Part shown: positions 47,719 to 59,083 of the stretch, in pieces
Numbering within the stretch: the stretch's first letter is position 1
Layout: each line of letters opens with the position of its first letter
From: Cyanophora paradoxa
Lineage: Eukaryota; Glaucocystophyceae; Cyanophorales; Cyanophoraceae
NCBI GenBank assembly: GCA_004431415.1
Contig: QPMI01000615.1
Span: forward strand, 1 to 64,000
DNA length: 64,000 nt
Direction of reading: 5' to 3'
Program-made: the position numbers and the translations under genes
The notes under the pieces: generated by a model
Database searches by the model: none
Told to the model about the DNA's origin: nothing
Seen by the model: the letters and a program-made list of their open reading frames with translations, nothing else

Positions 47719-48177
47719 ATGGCGCAAACTCTCTGCCGTATGGCGCAAACTCGTGTTACCGTCCCTGTTGCCCTGCGTGCACACTCACGTGTGCATTGCC
47801 TTGAACTCCGTTCGGCAGCCGAAGCTGAAAAGTACGAAGCCCTGGCCACCGGTGTCCGCACGGCGTCATCCGGCAGTTGTGCTTTCGCCTTCAACTCCTG
47901 TCATGCATGGCCTCGTTACATTCTACGTCATGCATACGCTCAGCTCAGCTCTCGCCGTGTGCGGGCTTCGACTTGTGCAGTTACCGTTACGCAGGTTGTG
48001 CGAAGTGACTTTGCTGACGGCCGATTAGCTGCGCACTCTGTTCTTCTTACAACTGATGCCAAGCCAAGCTCTCAGGTTTTCGGTTCTCATCTCGAAACCC
48101 TTACACCTCTTTTCGTAGCTGGGACTGCCCCCCCGCCCCACATTCATCGCCTTCGTGCACCGCCGTGGCCTGATTAA
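47719..48177 (+). CDS. LINE ORF1-like protein
   Basis: A 152-codon frame begins MAQTLCRMAQTRVTVPVALR. The 5' end contains a 21-bp tandem (CGTATGGCGCAAACTCTCTGC). No CCHC knuckle or coiled coil is evident, so this may be a shortened or degenerate ORF1. The TAA at 48175-48177 is two bases before the ORF2 ATG, a spacing that suggests coupled translation. Confidence 0.5.
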   Translation: MAQTLCRMAQTRVTVPVALRAHSRVHCLELRSAAEAEKYEALATGVRTASSGSCAFAFNSCHAWPRYILRHAYAQLSSRRVRASTCAVTVTQVVRSDFADGRLAAHSVLLTTDAKPSSQVFGSHLETLTPLFVAGTAPPPHIHRLRAPPWPD

Positions 48178-48179
48178 AT

Positions 48180-51100
48180 ATGGTTAACATTGCATCCTTG
48201 AATGTGGGAGGGCTCAACAGTCCCAACAAGCTGCAGAAATTTGTGGAACGTTGCCAGAAGTTTGCAATTGCTCACAAGATAGACATCCTCTGCTTACAGG
48301 AAACTAAGCTGCGGGAATTTGATGATGCTGGCCACGCCTTAGGAAAGCTCGAAAAGATTGCAACTGCCTGGCGAGGCCCATTCTTCCACTCTGCTCCGAC
48401 TCAATCCCGCTCCACTGGTGTTGCCATTATGGTCACGCCATTCTTCGCTGCAGAGCACGAGGTAATGCTTGCTCGTCAGGATTCTGATGGCCGCTTTATA
48501 TCCGTATCTATTGCGTTTAAGGCATCGGGTTCCTTCCCGGCTACGAAAGTACTCTTGGCTTGTGTCTATGCCCCCGCTAGTAATAACAGAGACCGCCTGG
48601 ACTGGTGGCAGTCTTGTGTGCAGGCTGGGTATCTCCGCCACTATGCCTATGCTTCTTATCGGAGACTGGAATCACCGCACCCCAAAGCCTAATTCCCTGC
48701 AGCGCTCGTACCTTCGCACAACGATGACCTTGCACCAGCTTGACGATCTTGCGAACCATGCTCCGCCACCTCCTGCCGGCGAGCCTGCATCTGCTTTCGC
48801 CCCAACTTATTCGCGCATTGTTAGCCTTAAAGCTGTTAACTCGCGCCTCGACTTTGCTCTCGCCAAGTGGTTCCAGCGCCGCCTTGCCACGTACTCGCTC
48901 CTAGCGCCGTCCGATGCGCTCCATCTTCAGCTTGACCACCGTATTGTTGTTCTCTCCTTTTCAGGCCCTCGTGTGCACCGTCACTCGCCCCGGTCCCGCG
49001 TGCAAGCGTTCCCGTACGATTTCGTCAGCAACCTGCCTGGACAGTACTCTCAGCGCGGCGACCCAGTCTGTCTTGACCCAGCTCTGCGCAAGCGTACGGA
49101 AACGCACTTAACTCAGTTCCTGAACACTGTCCTGCAAGAACGTGGGAACAATGGGGTAGTTGCTGATGCTGCCGCCTTTGATGACACTTGGCGCGCATTC
49201 TGTAAGCGGCTCTGCAAGATGGCGCGTAAGCACAGAGCGCACGTGATTAGCAAGCTATACACGCATGAACGCGCGGCGTACAAAGCGCTGGGCGATGTCG
49301 AGGTGAAGATCTACCGCTTGCCGCCCGGCTCCGATGCTGTCGCGCTGTACCGCGAGCGCACCCAGAGGCTTGAATCCCTGCGCGAACTTCAGAAGAAGGT
49401 CTCTCTCAACAATCGCCAGCTCGCTAGACTTCAGCACCGGCTCACGTTTGAAAGCGGCTCTAAGCGCGACTGGGCGCGGCTTACCAAGCCCTCCTCCGTT
49501 GTTCCCCCGCCACTGCACTTCACCTCGGATGGTTCCACTGCTGTCGCTGTTGAGCCTACAGCGGTTGCAAACTACCTGGCCAAAAAGCTTGAAGAACTGG
49601 GCGCTCCCACCCCTGCCTTCCTCTTGACTCAGACCTCTGTCCTTGACGTTCTCTGCCCCTCTCCCGAGCCCCCCGAGGACCCTGCTGTTGATATTTCCCT
49701 TCCTGCGGCCCAGGATAATCCATCCGCTGCTGCTTTCACTCAACAATTTGTGGACGATCTTTTGCCCCATGTTCAGGGAACTGTCCCACCTACCTGGCGT
49801 ACACAGACTAAAATTTCATCTGATGACGTAGCTTTCTCCATCAGTAAAGCTTATGCCCATGGGGCACCAGGCTCGGATGGGATACCCATTGGCGTCTTTA
49901 AGATGCACATTAAAACTTGGTCTGATTTCCTGGCTGCCTACTTCCAGAAGGTTGCTGTTCAAGGCTTCCTTCCTGATTTTATGCGCGACTTGACCTACAC
50001 TTTCATCTGGAAACGGTCTGGCCTGCCCACTGATGCCTCGAAATACCGACCTATTGGAGTCTCTAACACGCTCCTGCGCCTTTTCGAGCGGACTATGGTT
50101 ACGCTAGCCAATCCAATCTTGCAACTCATCATTCCTGAAGATCAGTTTGGATCTGTACAAGGTCGGGATGTTCATAAAAACATCTTTGCAGTGCTGGCCA
50201 CGTATACACGCATCCGCTACGCCAATTATGATTGTGTTATTGGGTTCGACTCGGATCTCAAGTCTGCCTACGATCTGTTGCTCTGGGTTATAATGGCGCT
50301 CGTTCTCCATGTTCAACAGTGGCCCTGGCTTATCCGGCGGATGCATCACTGCTTGTACAACCCTAGAGCTCCCCTCCGTGCACTTGTATTTGCGAATGGG
50401 CTCTTCTCTTCTGTGTTCTCACGTCTTGTGGGCACCATTCAAGGTGGTCCCTGGAGCCCGGTTTCTTTCATTCTCTCGATCAGCCCTCTACGTTCCCTCT
50501 TGCTTTCGCTCACTGATATACCCCGCCCTGTTGGCACCCCCCTCGTCCAGTTTGCTGACGATATTTATCAGCTGTTCCTGCTCCGCGCCCAGGGGCTATC
50601 TCTGCGTGACTCCCTCTTGGCTATCCATGCACGTTTCGGCTCTTTTAAATCTCTCTCTGGTCAGCATTTATCTATGGAGAAATCTCTTGCAATTGTCCTC
50701 AGGGAACCTGCTGCCTCACCTTTGGATCTTGATCCTGCTGATCCCCTGCCTTTCCCTGTTCTTCGCGCCTCTGAGCTCGACCCCGCCTGCCATAAGCAGC
50801 TGGGTTTCCCGCATCAGCTCCTTCTTGATCGTGAGCATCATCAATCATGGAACATGATTCAGCATAAAGCGACCTTCTTTACGGAGACAGCTGTTGATTT
50901 CCAGTCCTCCCTTCTTGGATGGGGTCGCATAGCCTATGCCTTCTGTCAGGGCGTGTTGAGCTTCTATATTCGGGCAGTTCCAGCACCACCTCTTATTCTC
51001 CGGGCTATCTCAAAATCCCTACAGACCTTCGTCTGGAAGCGTTCTTCGAATTCTGATGCGTTCATCTTACCTCATCAGGGCATGACCACTGCTTCGTGTC

Positions 51101-53919
51101 GGCCTGTATCTCTCGGTGGTCTCGGAGCACCCTCCCCTGAACACTTCCAGCTGGCCTTTGCCGCAAACTCTTTGGAATCGTGGCTTACTTCCCCGGCAGC
51201 TCTTCCTGGTCGAGAAATTATTGAGGCTTTCACGGAGAATGGTGGTTTTGGGCTCTGGCTTCCTTTTCTCAACAGGACTGATCGCCTGGTGATGCCACTG
51301 TGGCCTCCGCCTGCTGACCCGTTCTTTGCCATCTTCGAAGCTTGGCGGACTATTTTCGATGTCAAGAAGCCCCGCTGCGCTTGGGATTTCCTGCGTATGC
51401 CGATCATGCACCCCTGGTATAAGAAAGACACGTACTATGAGCGTGACTTTACTTTTACGCTGCTTTTCCGTCTCGGCTTCCGTTTCAACTATCAAATCTG
51501 GGACTTCTCTGGGGAACATACTCTCTATGTCGAGCCCTCCTATCCCGAGCAACTGCGCGACCAGCTGCATGCGCTCAATAATCGACTTGCGCAAGAGGTT
51601 TGGCGTTGTGGTAAAACTGCAGACTGGAAACACGAACCTGGAGGACTCGCTATTGGCCCTTTCTCGAAACTTGCTGCTGAGCGCCTTTCCCTCCAGGGCG
51701 TAGCTCTCTGTCGCGTTCGCCTTCTTCCTGACACTCAGCTCGCTTTTCATGAGATTGACGTGCCCTGCAGTGCTTCGATTGACAATCCCGTTGCTCTCCC
51801 CGATGTGCTTGCGATCCGGCCCGCGGCCCGTGCGATCGACTTCATTCCCGTGCCTGCGCATGCGCTTAGCCTAGTTAAGAACGCTTGCAAGTTGTCCTAC
51901 ATGCCCGCACTCGTGCGGTTCCTCATGAACTCAGTGCAGCTTTCCGACCTTGCACTCCGTCCGCTGCCACCGTCGTCTTCCCGTACGTTTGCGTTCTACT
52001 CTGACCGCGAGAACATCAGCGATCGTTCAAAGGAAGAGCTGCGCCTTTCTAAGTCGGTTGCGTACAAGCTGCCTGCTGCCCCGTCGCGTTTCACGGTTCA
52101 CGACGTGTATAAGTACCTCTCCTCCCACGCTTTCATGGCGCCGACGACCGCTGAGGCTAAGTGGCGTGCTGATCTCTCTCCAAAGTTCCTCTGGCCGCCG
52201 GGCTACGATGCGCGCACTGATCGCTTTCCCTGGTTTAACACGGTGATTCCCGACCTGCGCTACGCTCTCACGCAGCGCGTCCTTGACGGCTACTTTGCTC
52301 TGCGCTACAACGCCCTCCGCACATCGTCCCGCATCGCTGCTATGGCTGCGCGTGATCTTCAGCGTCCCGCTTCGGCGAATTTGCTTGACAGTGAGCTTCT
52401 CTCTTCGCTATGTCCGGTCTGCCACCGGTACTGCAACGCACTGCACGTCTTTGCTCTCTGCCCCGTAGTGCAGCAGTTTTGGTCGCTTATCTTCCATGCC
52501 CTGCAGCTCCAGCCGATGCCCATTCCTTCTGCACGATTCGTTGCCTGGCTGCTCACTGGCTCGGTCCGTTTCTCTGATACTTGGATGTTCTTGCAGAACT
52601 GGGAGTGGCAGGTTGTTCGGATCCTTGGTCTGCACGTCATTTTCCGCTCGTATTCTCTGGCCTATCGTACAGGTCGCTCTGAAGCTGCTGCTACGTTTGC
52701 GATGGACCCTGACATACAGCTGCCCCTTCCGCCTTCCTCCAAAACCGGTTTAAAGACGGCCACTCTGATGTCTGCCTTGTTTCGCGAGCTCGACGATTTC
52801 ATGGACATGCTTCCTCGTCGTTTACCTCGATTCAAAGTCACTTATGTCCGTGGGGACTTCCGTTTCATCTCTACAGCTGACCCATCTCATTCTTCATTTT
52901 GTTCTAATCTCTTGGACGCGGCTCGTGCTTATGACCATTCCCTAGCCTCTTTTGAGCACTGCGAGCATATCAATCAGCCTGCCCCTAGCCCCGATTTAGC
53001 TCCTAGCTCCCTTGTTGCTCAGTTTGCCTATGCCAGTGCACGGCCTGTTCTATTGCAGCGGCTCGAAAAAGAGGATCTTGAAGGCTATGAATCCTCCCCT
53101 GACACTGGATCAGACTCCTCAGAGCTTTCCGACCTGGGCCCTGATGAACCTGATGATTCTTCTACAAGCTCCCCTTCGGATGACGACGACCCTCCTGAGG
53201 CACCGGACCCTGCTCCTGCTCCTGACCCTCTACTTCCTCCGTCTCCTCCGCCCCCTCACACCCCCCCTCATCCCCCCCCGGACTTTGACACTGAGGACGA
53301 GCCGCCTCTTCGCCGTCGCCGTGTCGATGCTTTGGACCCTCCTGCGCCAGCTTCTGGCGTTCTCAATGATGATGCTGATGCTCCCAGCTCGCCTCCGCTC
53401 TCTCCTCAAGTGATTATTGACCTCCTTGATCCTGAACTCGACGCTGATTTACCTCTATCTTCTCCTGTAATTGTTGCTGACGTCACTGACGATGCTCCCG
53501 ATGTTGGGGACCATTCCTCTTCTCTTCCTTCTTCCTCTGATCCTATGGACACTGATCCTGCTTTGCCCCCTGGTTTCACCCTGAAGCGCCGTCGACCCTC
53601 TTCCCCTGCTACTCCTTGCTTTTCCGATGGTTTGACGGCCGGATCCAGTGAACCCTCTTTTCTTCCTTCCGTTAAACGTTTGCATGTTTCCTCTCCTGCT
53701 GACCTTCCGGTTTTCAGTGATGATTCTGGTTCTCCTGTGGTGCCACGGTGCTCATTGACTGTCTTGATGATGCCGATGGCATGGTTCTTTAATCTTTCTC
53801 TCTCTAACAATAAGATTCGGATTTTCAAATGTGAACAGGATCGGGAATACCCCAGGCCGGCATTAGGAAGAGGCCCGCATTGGGATTTCGCCGATTGTTT
53901 TCCAGGTTTGCGTGTATGA
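48180..53919 (+). CDS. LINE ORF2: APE endonuclease-reverse transcriptase, one frameshift
   Basis: The N-terminal endonuclease reads MVNIASLNVGGLNSPNKLQK, ILCLQETKL and VLLACVYAP. The frame then shifts near 48640 and continues LLIGDWNHR, SRLDFALAKW and LDHRIVVLSF, so all APE motifs are present but in two frames. The reverse transcriptase (about 49990-50600) has KYRPIGVSNTLLRLFER, motif A IGFDSDLKSAYD, motif B GTIQGGPWSP and motif C VQFADD. A C-terminal zinc motif CPVCHRYCNALHVFALCP (52400-52470) is typical of LINEs. After it comes a long Pro/Asp/Ser-rich tail (53070-53750). The single frameshift makes this copy inactive unless recoded or a sequencing error. Confidence 0.93.
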
Positions 53920-54392
53920 GCGCCGGACCGCCGGGGCATACATGGTGAACTGTATAGGCGCATGTCTGCGCCGCCACTACCCTTGTCTGGTTGGTTCACT
54001 GTCGATTGTGCTTCGGGCCTTCGGGTCCTTCGCCTTTCGTCAAAACCGCACAACCGGCTTGGGCGTGTCTTATACATACTCTTCTCTTCTTCTTCTTTCT
54101 CTCACGGTCTCCATGGGATCGGCAGTCTCCAGCTCTCAGCAGCGCCCATCCACCTCTCGGGGCACCAACAGCAACAGCAGCAGCAGCAGCAGCAGCAAGC
54201 ACAGCTTCCCAGCGATCAGCGCCAGCTCAACTGCCATATTTCCGCTCTCGTCACAGGCATGTAAAGAATGCCTGTCCCAGTATGCACTGTTGGTAATACC
54301 CCTGACACTTTTTGAAAAGGACTCAATGATGGTGGTAACCCATCGATATCATCATTTGATTTTCCGAGTGCTATGGCCCAGGTGCCCACCAT

Positions 54393-54485
54393 CACATGAA
54401 ATCGCTCACAACAGGACGAAGACGGTCTGAATCTCATGATGCGCAATGGAAGGGGCAATACGGCAGGTGTAATAAATCTGTTGGC
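54393..54485 (+). pseudogene. fragment of the 36.6-39.9 kb gene
   Basis: About 90 bp match 37643-37735 (TGAAATCGCTCACAACAGG, AAGACGGTCTGAATCTCATG, AATAAATCTGTTGGCTAATG), including sequence that is probably intronic in the parent. It joins the CCCH-gene copy at CCACCATC with no spacer. Confidence 0.9.
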
Positions 54486-54650
54486 TAATGCGTGAAGCTA
54501 GATGCGTGATGCGTGAAAGTTGGACGTCGTAATCGCAACGTTAACTCTGATCATCGGATTACGATCGTAATCGCAACGTTAACTCTGATTCCGATCGTAA
54601 TCGATTCGCAACTCTGATTCCGATCGTAATCACAACTCAATATATAAGGT
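54486..54650 (-). repeat. GATTACG/GTTAAC words (relative of the 8-kb minisatellite)
   Basis: Scrambled units of AATCGCAACGTTAACTCTGA with TTCCGATCGTAATCG inserts. These are the words of the 24-bp minisatellite at 8037 in the opposite orientation. Confidence 0.75.
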
Positions 54651-55960
54651 TTTCAAGTTTAACTTGACCATGATAGATAATGCATTGCAGAGATATTAAT
54701 TTCATTTTGCAAAAATTGGATTCATCTGCTGCTGCCACGATCTAAATCGAATCGTCCGGGCCACAAGAGTGCGATGCACACTGTAGCGCCGCTGCCACAG
54801 GCCCAGCCCATCAGCAAGCCAGGCGAGGTGCCCACACTGCAGGTGCCACGCGGACCTTGGGTTCACTCTAAAAGCACAACGGCTAAAACACATTTGCTCT
54901 TTCTATGCTAAGGGCGCGCACTCTTTGGCCTACCAGTCTGAGGAGAGGGAGGCCTAGCACTGTGAGGCCGGGCAGAAGGAGGCCTGCGGTTGGAATCACG
55001 ACACTCTTCTCAAGGAAAAAGAATCTTGAAAGTATGCACCTGGCCGACGAGCTATCGTCGACTGCACGAACAATTAATGGCCGCGCGCTATTGGGGCGAA
55101 GCACGCCATGCTTCTCAGAAACGAGGTCGGCGTAAAGATCCGCTTCTGTGATACGCTCGCCGCGCCCTGGTGTTTGAACGGCCGCGCTCCGACGCGGTGG
55201 CGCGGTGGCGCGGACGGGACCAGTTGATTGGTAGTTACGGCTCTTGTCCTGGTACGGGGCTGGTACGAGATCACGATTAGCAGGGCATGGTTAGCAGGAG
55301 GAGTATTAGCACGCACGAACCAATCGACTGTTCCAGTACTCCTTCGCTTAAACCAAACTGTCGGAGAGTGAGGCCGCAGTCAGGGAAAGAAATCAGTTGA
55401 TTTAAAATACCTGAGAGCCATAAGCGCGCATCCAGGACATCCGGGTGCTGAGCTGGCGGTCAGCACGATCAGAGCAGACCTCGCGCCAGCTCACCGAATC
55501 TCCTTGTTAATCAGTTCTGTGTAGGCTCCCATACTCGCCTACCATCAACCAAAAAGCGTTCAATATTGGCCAAACCATACTAGATATTAAGCTTTCGCAC
55601 GTTGGTCCAGGCCATCTTGAACTCGGAAGCTGTTTGAAAGCGTTGGTCGGGGCCGAACGTGAAAAGCCCGAGCGCCTACAGCTGCTGGTCCTGCTTTTTT
55701 GGGTGTGTCTGGGGGTACGCGGTATGCCGGACGCCAGAACGACCGCAGAGTGCGCATGATCCCTGTGGCGTTTCGGCCGCGCGGGGCGCTTGCAGATGCC
55801 ATGATTGCATTCAGCGGACCGGCACGTGCGCACGCCGGCCAGGAGAACTGGTTCTTCCTGGGAGCCCGCCGGGGGGCCCGCCACGTGCGCGTGCGGCCGC
55901 GTGCCGCGTGCCTGGGGCAGAACCGGTTCTTAGCCCCCATTAGCACCGCCACTTCTAGAC
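54651..55960. other. gene-poor DNA, nothing recognised
   Basis: 54755-54880 is a degraded piece of repeat family A (GCCACAGGCCCAGCCCATCAGC). The rest, including frames around 55660-55940, has no recognisable domain or splice pattern. Confidence 0.4.
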
Positions 55961-56452
55961 TGCGTTGTCCGCAGCTAGTATGCCAGTGTTATCAATGTGC
56001 CACATGTACCGTAGTACTACTATCGCGTCCGCGGCTAGTATGCCAGTGTTATCAATGTGCCACATGTATACGTACATGTATACGTACATGTACAGCTAGC
56101 GCTGCAGCTGCGCCGCAGCGGGCCCAGCACACCATATGCATGCTAGCTATATATCATAGTATAGCGCGCGCTAGCCTCATGATCAGGCCCTGACCTGAGG
56201 CCAGAGGGCGCGGCCTAGCTATAGTGCATCATGATCATGGCATCATGGCATATGCATGCGCATGCAGTACGGTACTAGTGCACGTGCGCATGGGTCCCTG
56301 CGCGCATATGCATGGCCCAGTAGGTGCACGTACGTGCACGTGGCGCGGCCGGGCGACGGTCCCCTATAATTACTATATGTATAGCTGATTATATATAATT
56401 ATATCTAATTATAAGTTCAAGTACCTTCGTACGCTTTGCATCCGATCTTTCT
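55961..56452. repeat. palindromic tract with a ~38-bp tandem
   Basis: GCTAGTATGCCAGTGTTATC then AATGTGCCACATGTA occurs twice (55974 and 56034). The second copy is followed by (TACGTACATGTA)n. The rest is dense ATGCAT, CATGATCATG, GCATGCGCATGC and GTGCACGTACGTGCAC palindromes. No gene. Confidence 0.85.
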
Positions 56453-56790
56453 CGCATTTGGACACGTACTCAAAACGCAGGTCCGGGCTACAAGTCTGGG
56501 ATGTACACTGCGGCCGCCGCGGCCGCGGGCCCAGCCCACCAGCGAGCTGGCCAGCTGGGCCCTGCGAGGCCCCCTAAGGAGAGTAATGCGCCTTCCCGCG
56601 GACACTCTAGCTAGCTAAATAGCTACATGTGCCCGCATGCACGACGTGGTGCTGCGTCGCGTCTTGTGGCGGCGGGAGCCGTCTCGGGGCGGTGGCGGGA
56701 GCCCTTACGAGCCCTGGGGGGCCCGGCATGGATTCAGCCTGCGGTGGGCGCCGGGGGGCGCGAAAAGGGGTCAGATCCAATCAATAAGCT
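56453..56790 (-). repeat. repeat family A, copy 4 (inverted)
   Basis: Both ends are present (CATTTGGACACGTACTC and GGGGTCAGATCCAATC). This copy has few palindromic insertions and serves as the simplest reference for the family. Confidence 0.85.
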
Positions 56791-56910
56791 ATAGGGTCAC
56801 CGGGTAAAGGGTGTGCCTCCAGGCACTGCGGCAATTGCAACGCCCGCACCTCTGATCTCTGATCTTAAGCCAAGTAGAACACGAGTAGCAAGTAGTAAGA
56901 TCTTAATATA

Positions 56911-56992
56911 AGCCAGTTGACGAAAGGCGAAGGACCCGAAGCTTAAGGCCCAAGGCACAATCGACAGTGAACCAGTCAGACAAGGGTAGTGG
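56911..56992 (-). mobile_element. LINE tail fragment, inverted
   Basis: Matches the LINE 3' UTR on the minus strand (CCACTACCCTTGTCTG, GGTTCACTGTCGATTGTG, GGGTCCTTCGCCTTTCGTCA) but stops before the CTT tail. It carries CTT-AAG-CTT (minus strand) at 56939-56947 where the LINE has a single CTT (54019-54021). Confidence 0.85.
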
Positions 56993-56999
56993 AACCGTG

Positions 57000-58550
57000 A
57001 ACTGTGCCATGGCGTTGCAATTGCCCGGCCTCGCGGTCGCTGACTGCGGACCCTATATATAGCTAGCTAGTCAGATTGCAAGCATAACCCCGGAAAATTG
57101 CGCGAAGGCCCGCGAGCGAGTAAGCCGGCGCAGTGGGGCTTCCCTAACGCGGGTGCCTGTTAGCACTGCACGTGGCCGGTCCCAAAACTCGCGGCGCCGA
57201 CGCCCTACGACCAGCACGGCCCGAACGCGCAAAGTAGGTCAGCCGGGCGGGCAACGGCAGCCGCAGCGACACCACAGACACCTAGAAGAGCAGTCGCGCC
57301 CCTGATGGCGCCGCGACTCGCGCCAGCTCCCGCGGTAACGTGTTTAAACGGGCCGATCCCCGCCGCCTTCTCCTGCCGCTCCGAGCGCGCCCGAGAGACG
57401 CCACACCACATCTAGAGCCAACATACGCTCATCTAAGCTCCCGTCCTCGCTCCGCCCGCCTTCCCGCCAACGCCTGCCACCCGCGCATGCGCGGCTCGCC
57501 TGAGCTCACGTCTACAGCGCACGACGCACAACTCGACTCGACTCCGGCAGTCGGACGCGCGGCTCCGCCAACGCACCCGGCTCCGCTGCCGCCGATCATG
57601 CGGGACCCTCCCCGCGCCCGTCGCTCACGCCCTCCGCCCGCGCCCCTCCTCCACGAACTTTGACGCCGGCCCCGTACTGCCACAGAGCATGCCGACGCCA
57701 GCGGCCCGTGCGCGAGGCCGCCCGCGCCAGCACGACACTCAAGAACCACGGGGCCGCATCCCCCGCTCACTTGGCTCTCCGTGACGCGTGCGCGACGCTC
57801 GCAGGCCTCTGGCGGGACGCGGAGCAAACGCCCCAAGACGCGGCGGTGCGCCCCGCTCCCCCGCCCCGCTGCGACGCCGCCTCTGCTGGCGCCGCTGGCG
57901 CCGGCATGCAAGCCGACGACCCCCACGCATACCCGGGCGCATGAGCACTCAAACGCTCGCCCAGCTACCACCGCGGGGTCTGAGCCAGACGGCGCTCGCC
58001 TGCCTCAGGGCCCGGCCTCGCCGGGACCCGCCCTCGTGGGGTCCGAGCCGGATGACGCTCGCCCACTATCGGACCCGGAATCCCCGGGCTCCGTCGAAGT
58101 CTTCCCAGTCGTCCCCGGCGGTCGCTGCCAGGCCCCGCGCCGCCCGCCCCTCATGCCCGCCGGTCCCGAGTCCCTCTCCCACGAGACGACTGGTCCCCTT
58201 GACACCCCCCTCGATGCAAGCCTCCTATACGGTCGGCGAGCTTGAGGGGCGCCTGCGATAGCGATATACACACGAATAAGTCGGCCCCCGTCTGCTCTGG
58301 GACGCCCTTGGCCCCCTAGGGGAGCAATTCGAAAGCTTTTAACTGCACGAGGGAGCTGGGCACCCTCCTCGCGCTCGAGCTCGAACTTACATGCCAGTGC
58401 ACAGGCCTGAAGCATCCATTATGCAAATTTCTAAACAAGGAAACCAGGACAGCTGGCCCATAAATATATACTCCATGCGCGCAAGCGCATAGCTAGGCCC
58501 TTGCAATTGAGCTCATGATCATGATCATATGCATATGCATATGTAGAAGC
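57000..58550. other. GC-rich region with long low-complexity frames
   Basis: Plus frames 57340-57663 and 57781-58245 encode Pro/Ala/Arg-rich sequence. The second contains a short internal repeat (GSEPDGARLPQ and GSEPDDARPLS), which hints at old coding DNA. No domain, clear start or splice evidence is seen, and I do not call a gene. ATGCATATGCATATG palindromes lie at 58520-58545. Confidence 0.35.
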
Positions 58551-59083
58551 TGTATACCAACGAGGAGGTCGCCAAGATCGCAGCCGCAGCCAAGCTAAAT
58601 TAAGTCCCGCCAGCGCGCGGCCGAGCGCTTCGGGCCCGACGGGCGCAAGAAGAACAAGGGTGGCGCCGCCGCCCCCGCCGCCCCGGCCGCCCCCGCGCCC
58701 CACCCCGCCGCCGCCGCTGCCGCGGCAGCCGCCGCCGCCGCCCCCGCGCCGATCGCCGCCCCGCGCCCGCCCCGGGCCCGGCCCCCGCCCCCGGCCCCGC
58801 CCCGGCCAACATCACGCTCGCCAACTCCCAGGCCACCCAGAAGCTCCTCACCGAGCTCACGGCGGCCATCGGCGGCCCCGCCGCCGTAGAGGCCTACCTC
58901 GCCGGCCGCCGCGCCGCGGCGGCGGACACTGTGACAACGCAGCGGCGTAGATTCTCTAGGACCCCCCTAGAGCTGGGGCCCCAGCCTGGCAGGCCACCCC
59001 CTTTCTTTCTTTCTTTCCTTTAGTCATTTCCTCTTACCTGAGCGGCCTCAAGGCCTTGCTCCCCTCACGGGCGAGACACACAG
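58551..59083 (+). pseudogene. Ala/Pro-rich coding remnant
   Basis: Pieces in different frames look protein-like: LYTNEEVAKIAAAAK (58548-58595), RAAERFGPDGRKKNKGG (58618-58670), an Ala/Pro run (58670-58800), and ANITLANSQATQKLLTELTA then AIGGPAAVEAYLAGRRAA (58805-58920). Stops and frame changes separate them. This is probably a decayed gene of unknown family. Confidence 0.3.

Larger units (their letters stand above)
47674..54097 (+). mobile_element. LINE retrotransposon with 8-bp target duplication
   Basis: A ~6.4-kb element is flanked by TCTCTCAC at 47666-47673 and 54098-54105. The undisturbed site at 45865-45885 has one TCTCTCAC. It holds a small ORF1, a long ORF2 (endonuclease, reverse transcriptase, zinc finger) and a 3' UTR ending in a CTT-rich tail instead of poly(A). 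The tail family is dispersed elsewhere as short truncated copies. The 5' end seems near complete, as ORF1 starts 45 bp inside. Confidence 0.95.
47003..54392 (+). pseudogene. second copy of the CCCH-type gene, split by two insertions
   Basis: 47003-47673 plus 54106-54392 repeat 45319-46163 closely (GCCCTCGGGATGCTTTGCGC to GGCCCAGGTGCCCACCATC). The copy lacks the last exons. It is interrupted by a ~102-bp LINE tail at 47355-47456 and by the full LINE at 47674-54097. Removing both restores the original order base for base. Confidence 0.9.

Noticed and set aside
51067-51861. A 264-codon minus-strand frame inside the LINE
   Set aside because: It lies antisense to uninterrupted ORF2 coding sequence with clear reverse-transcriptase homology.
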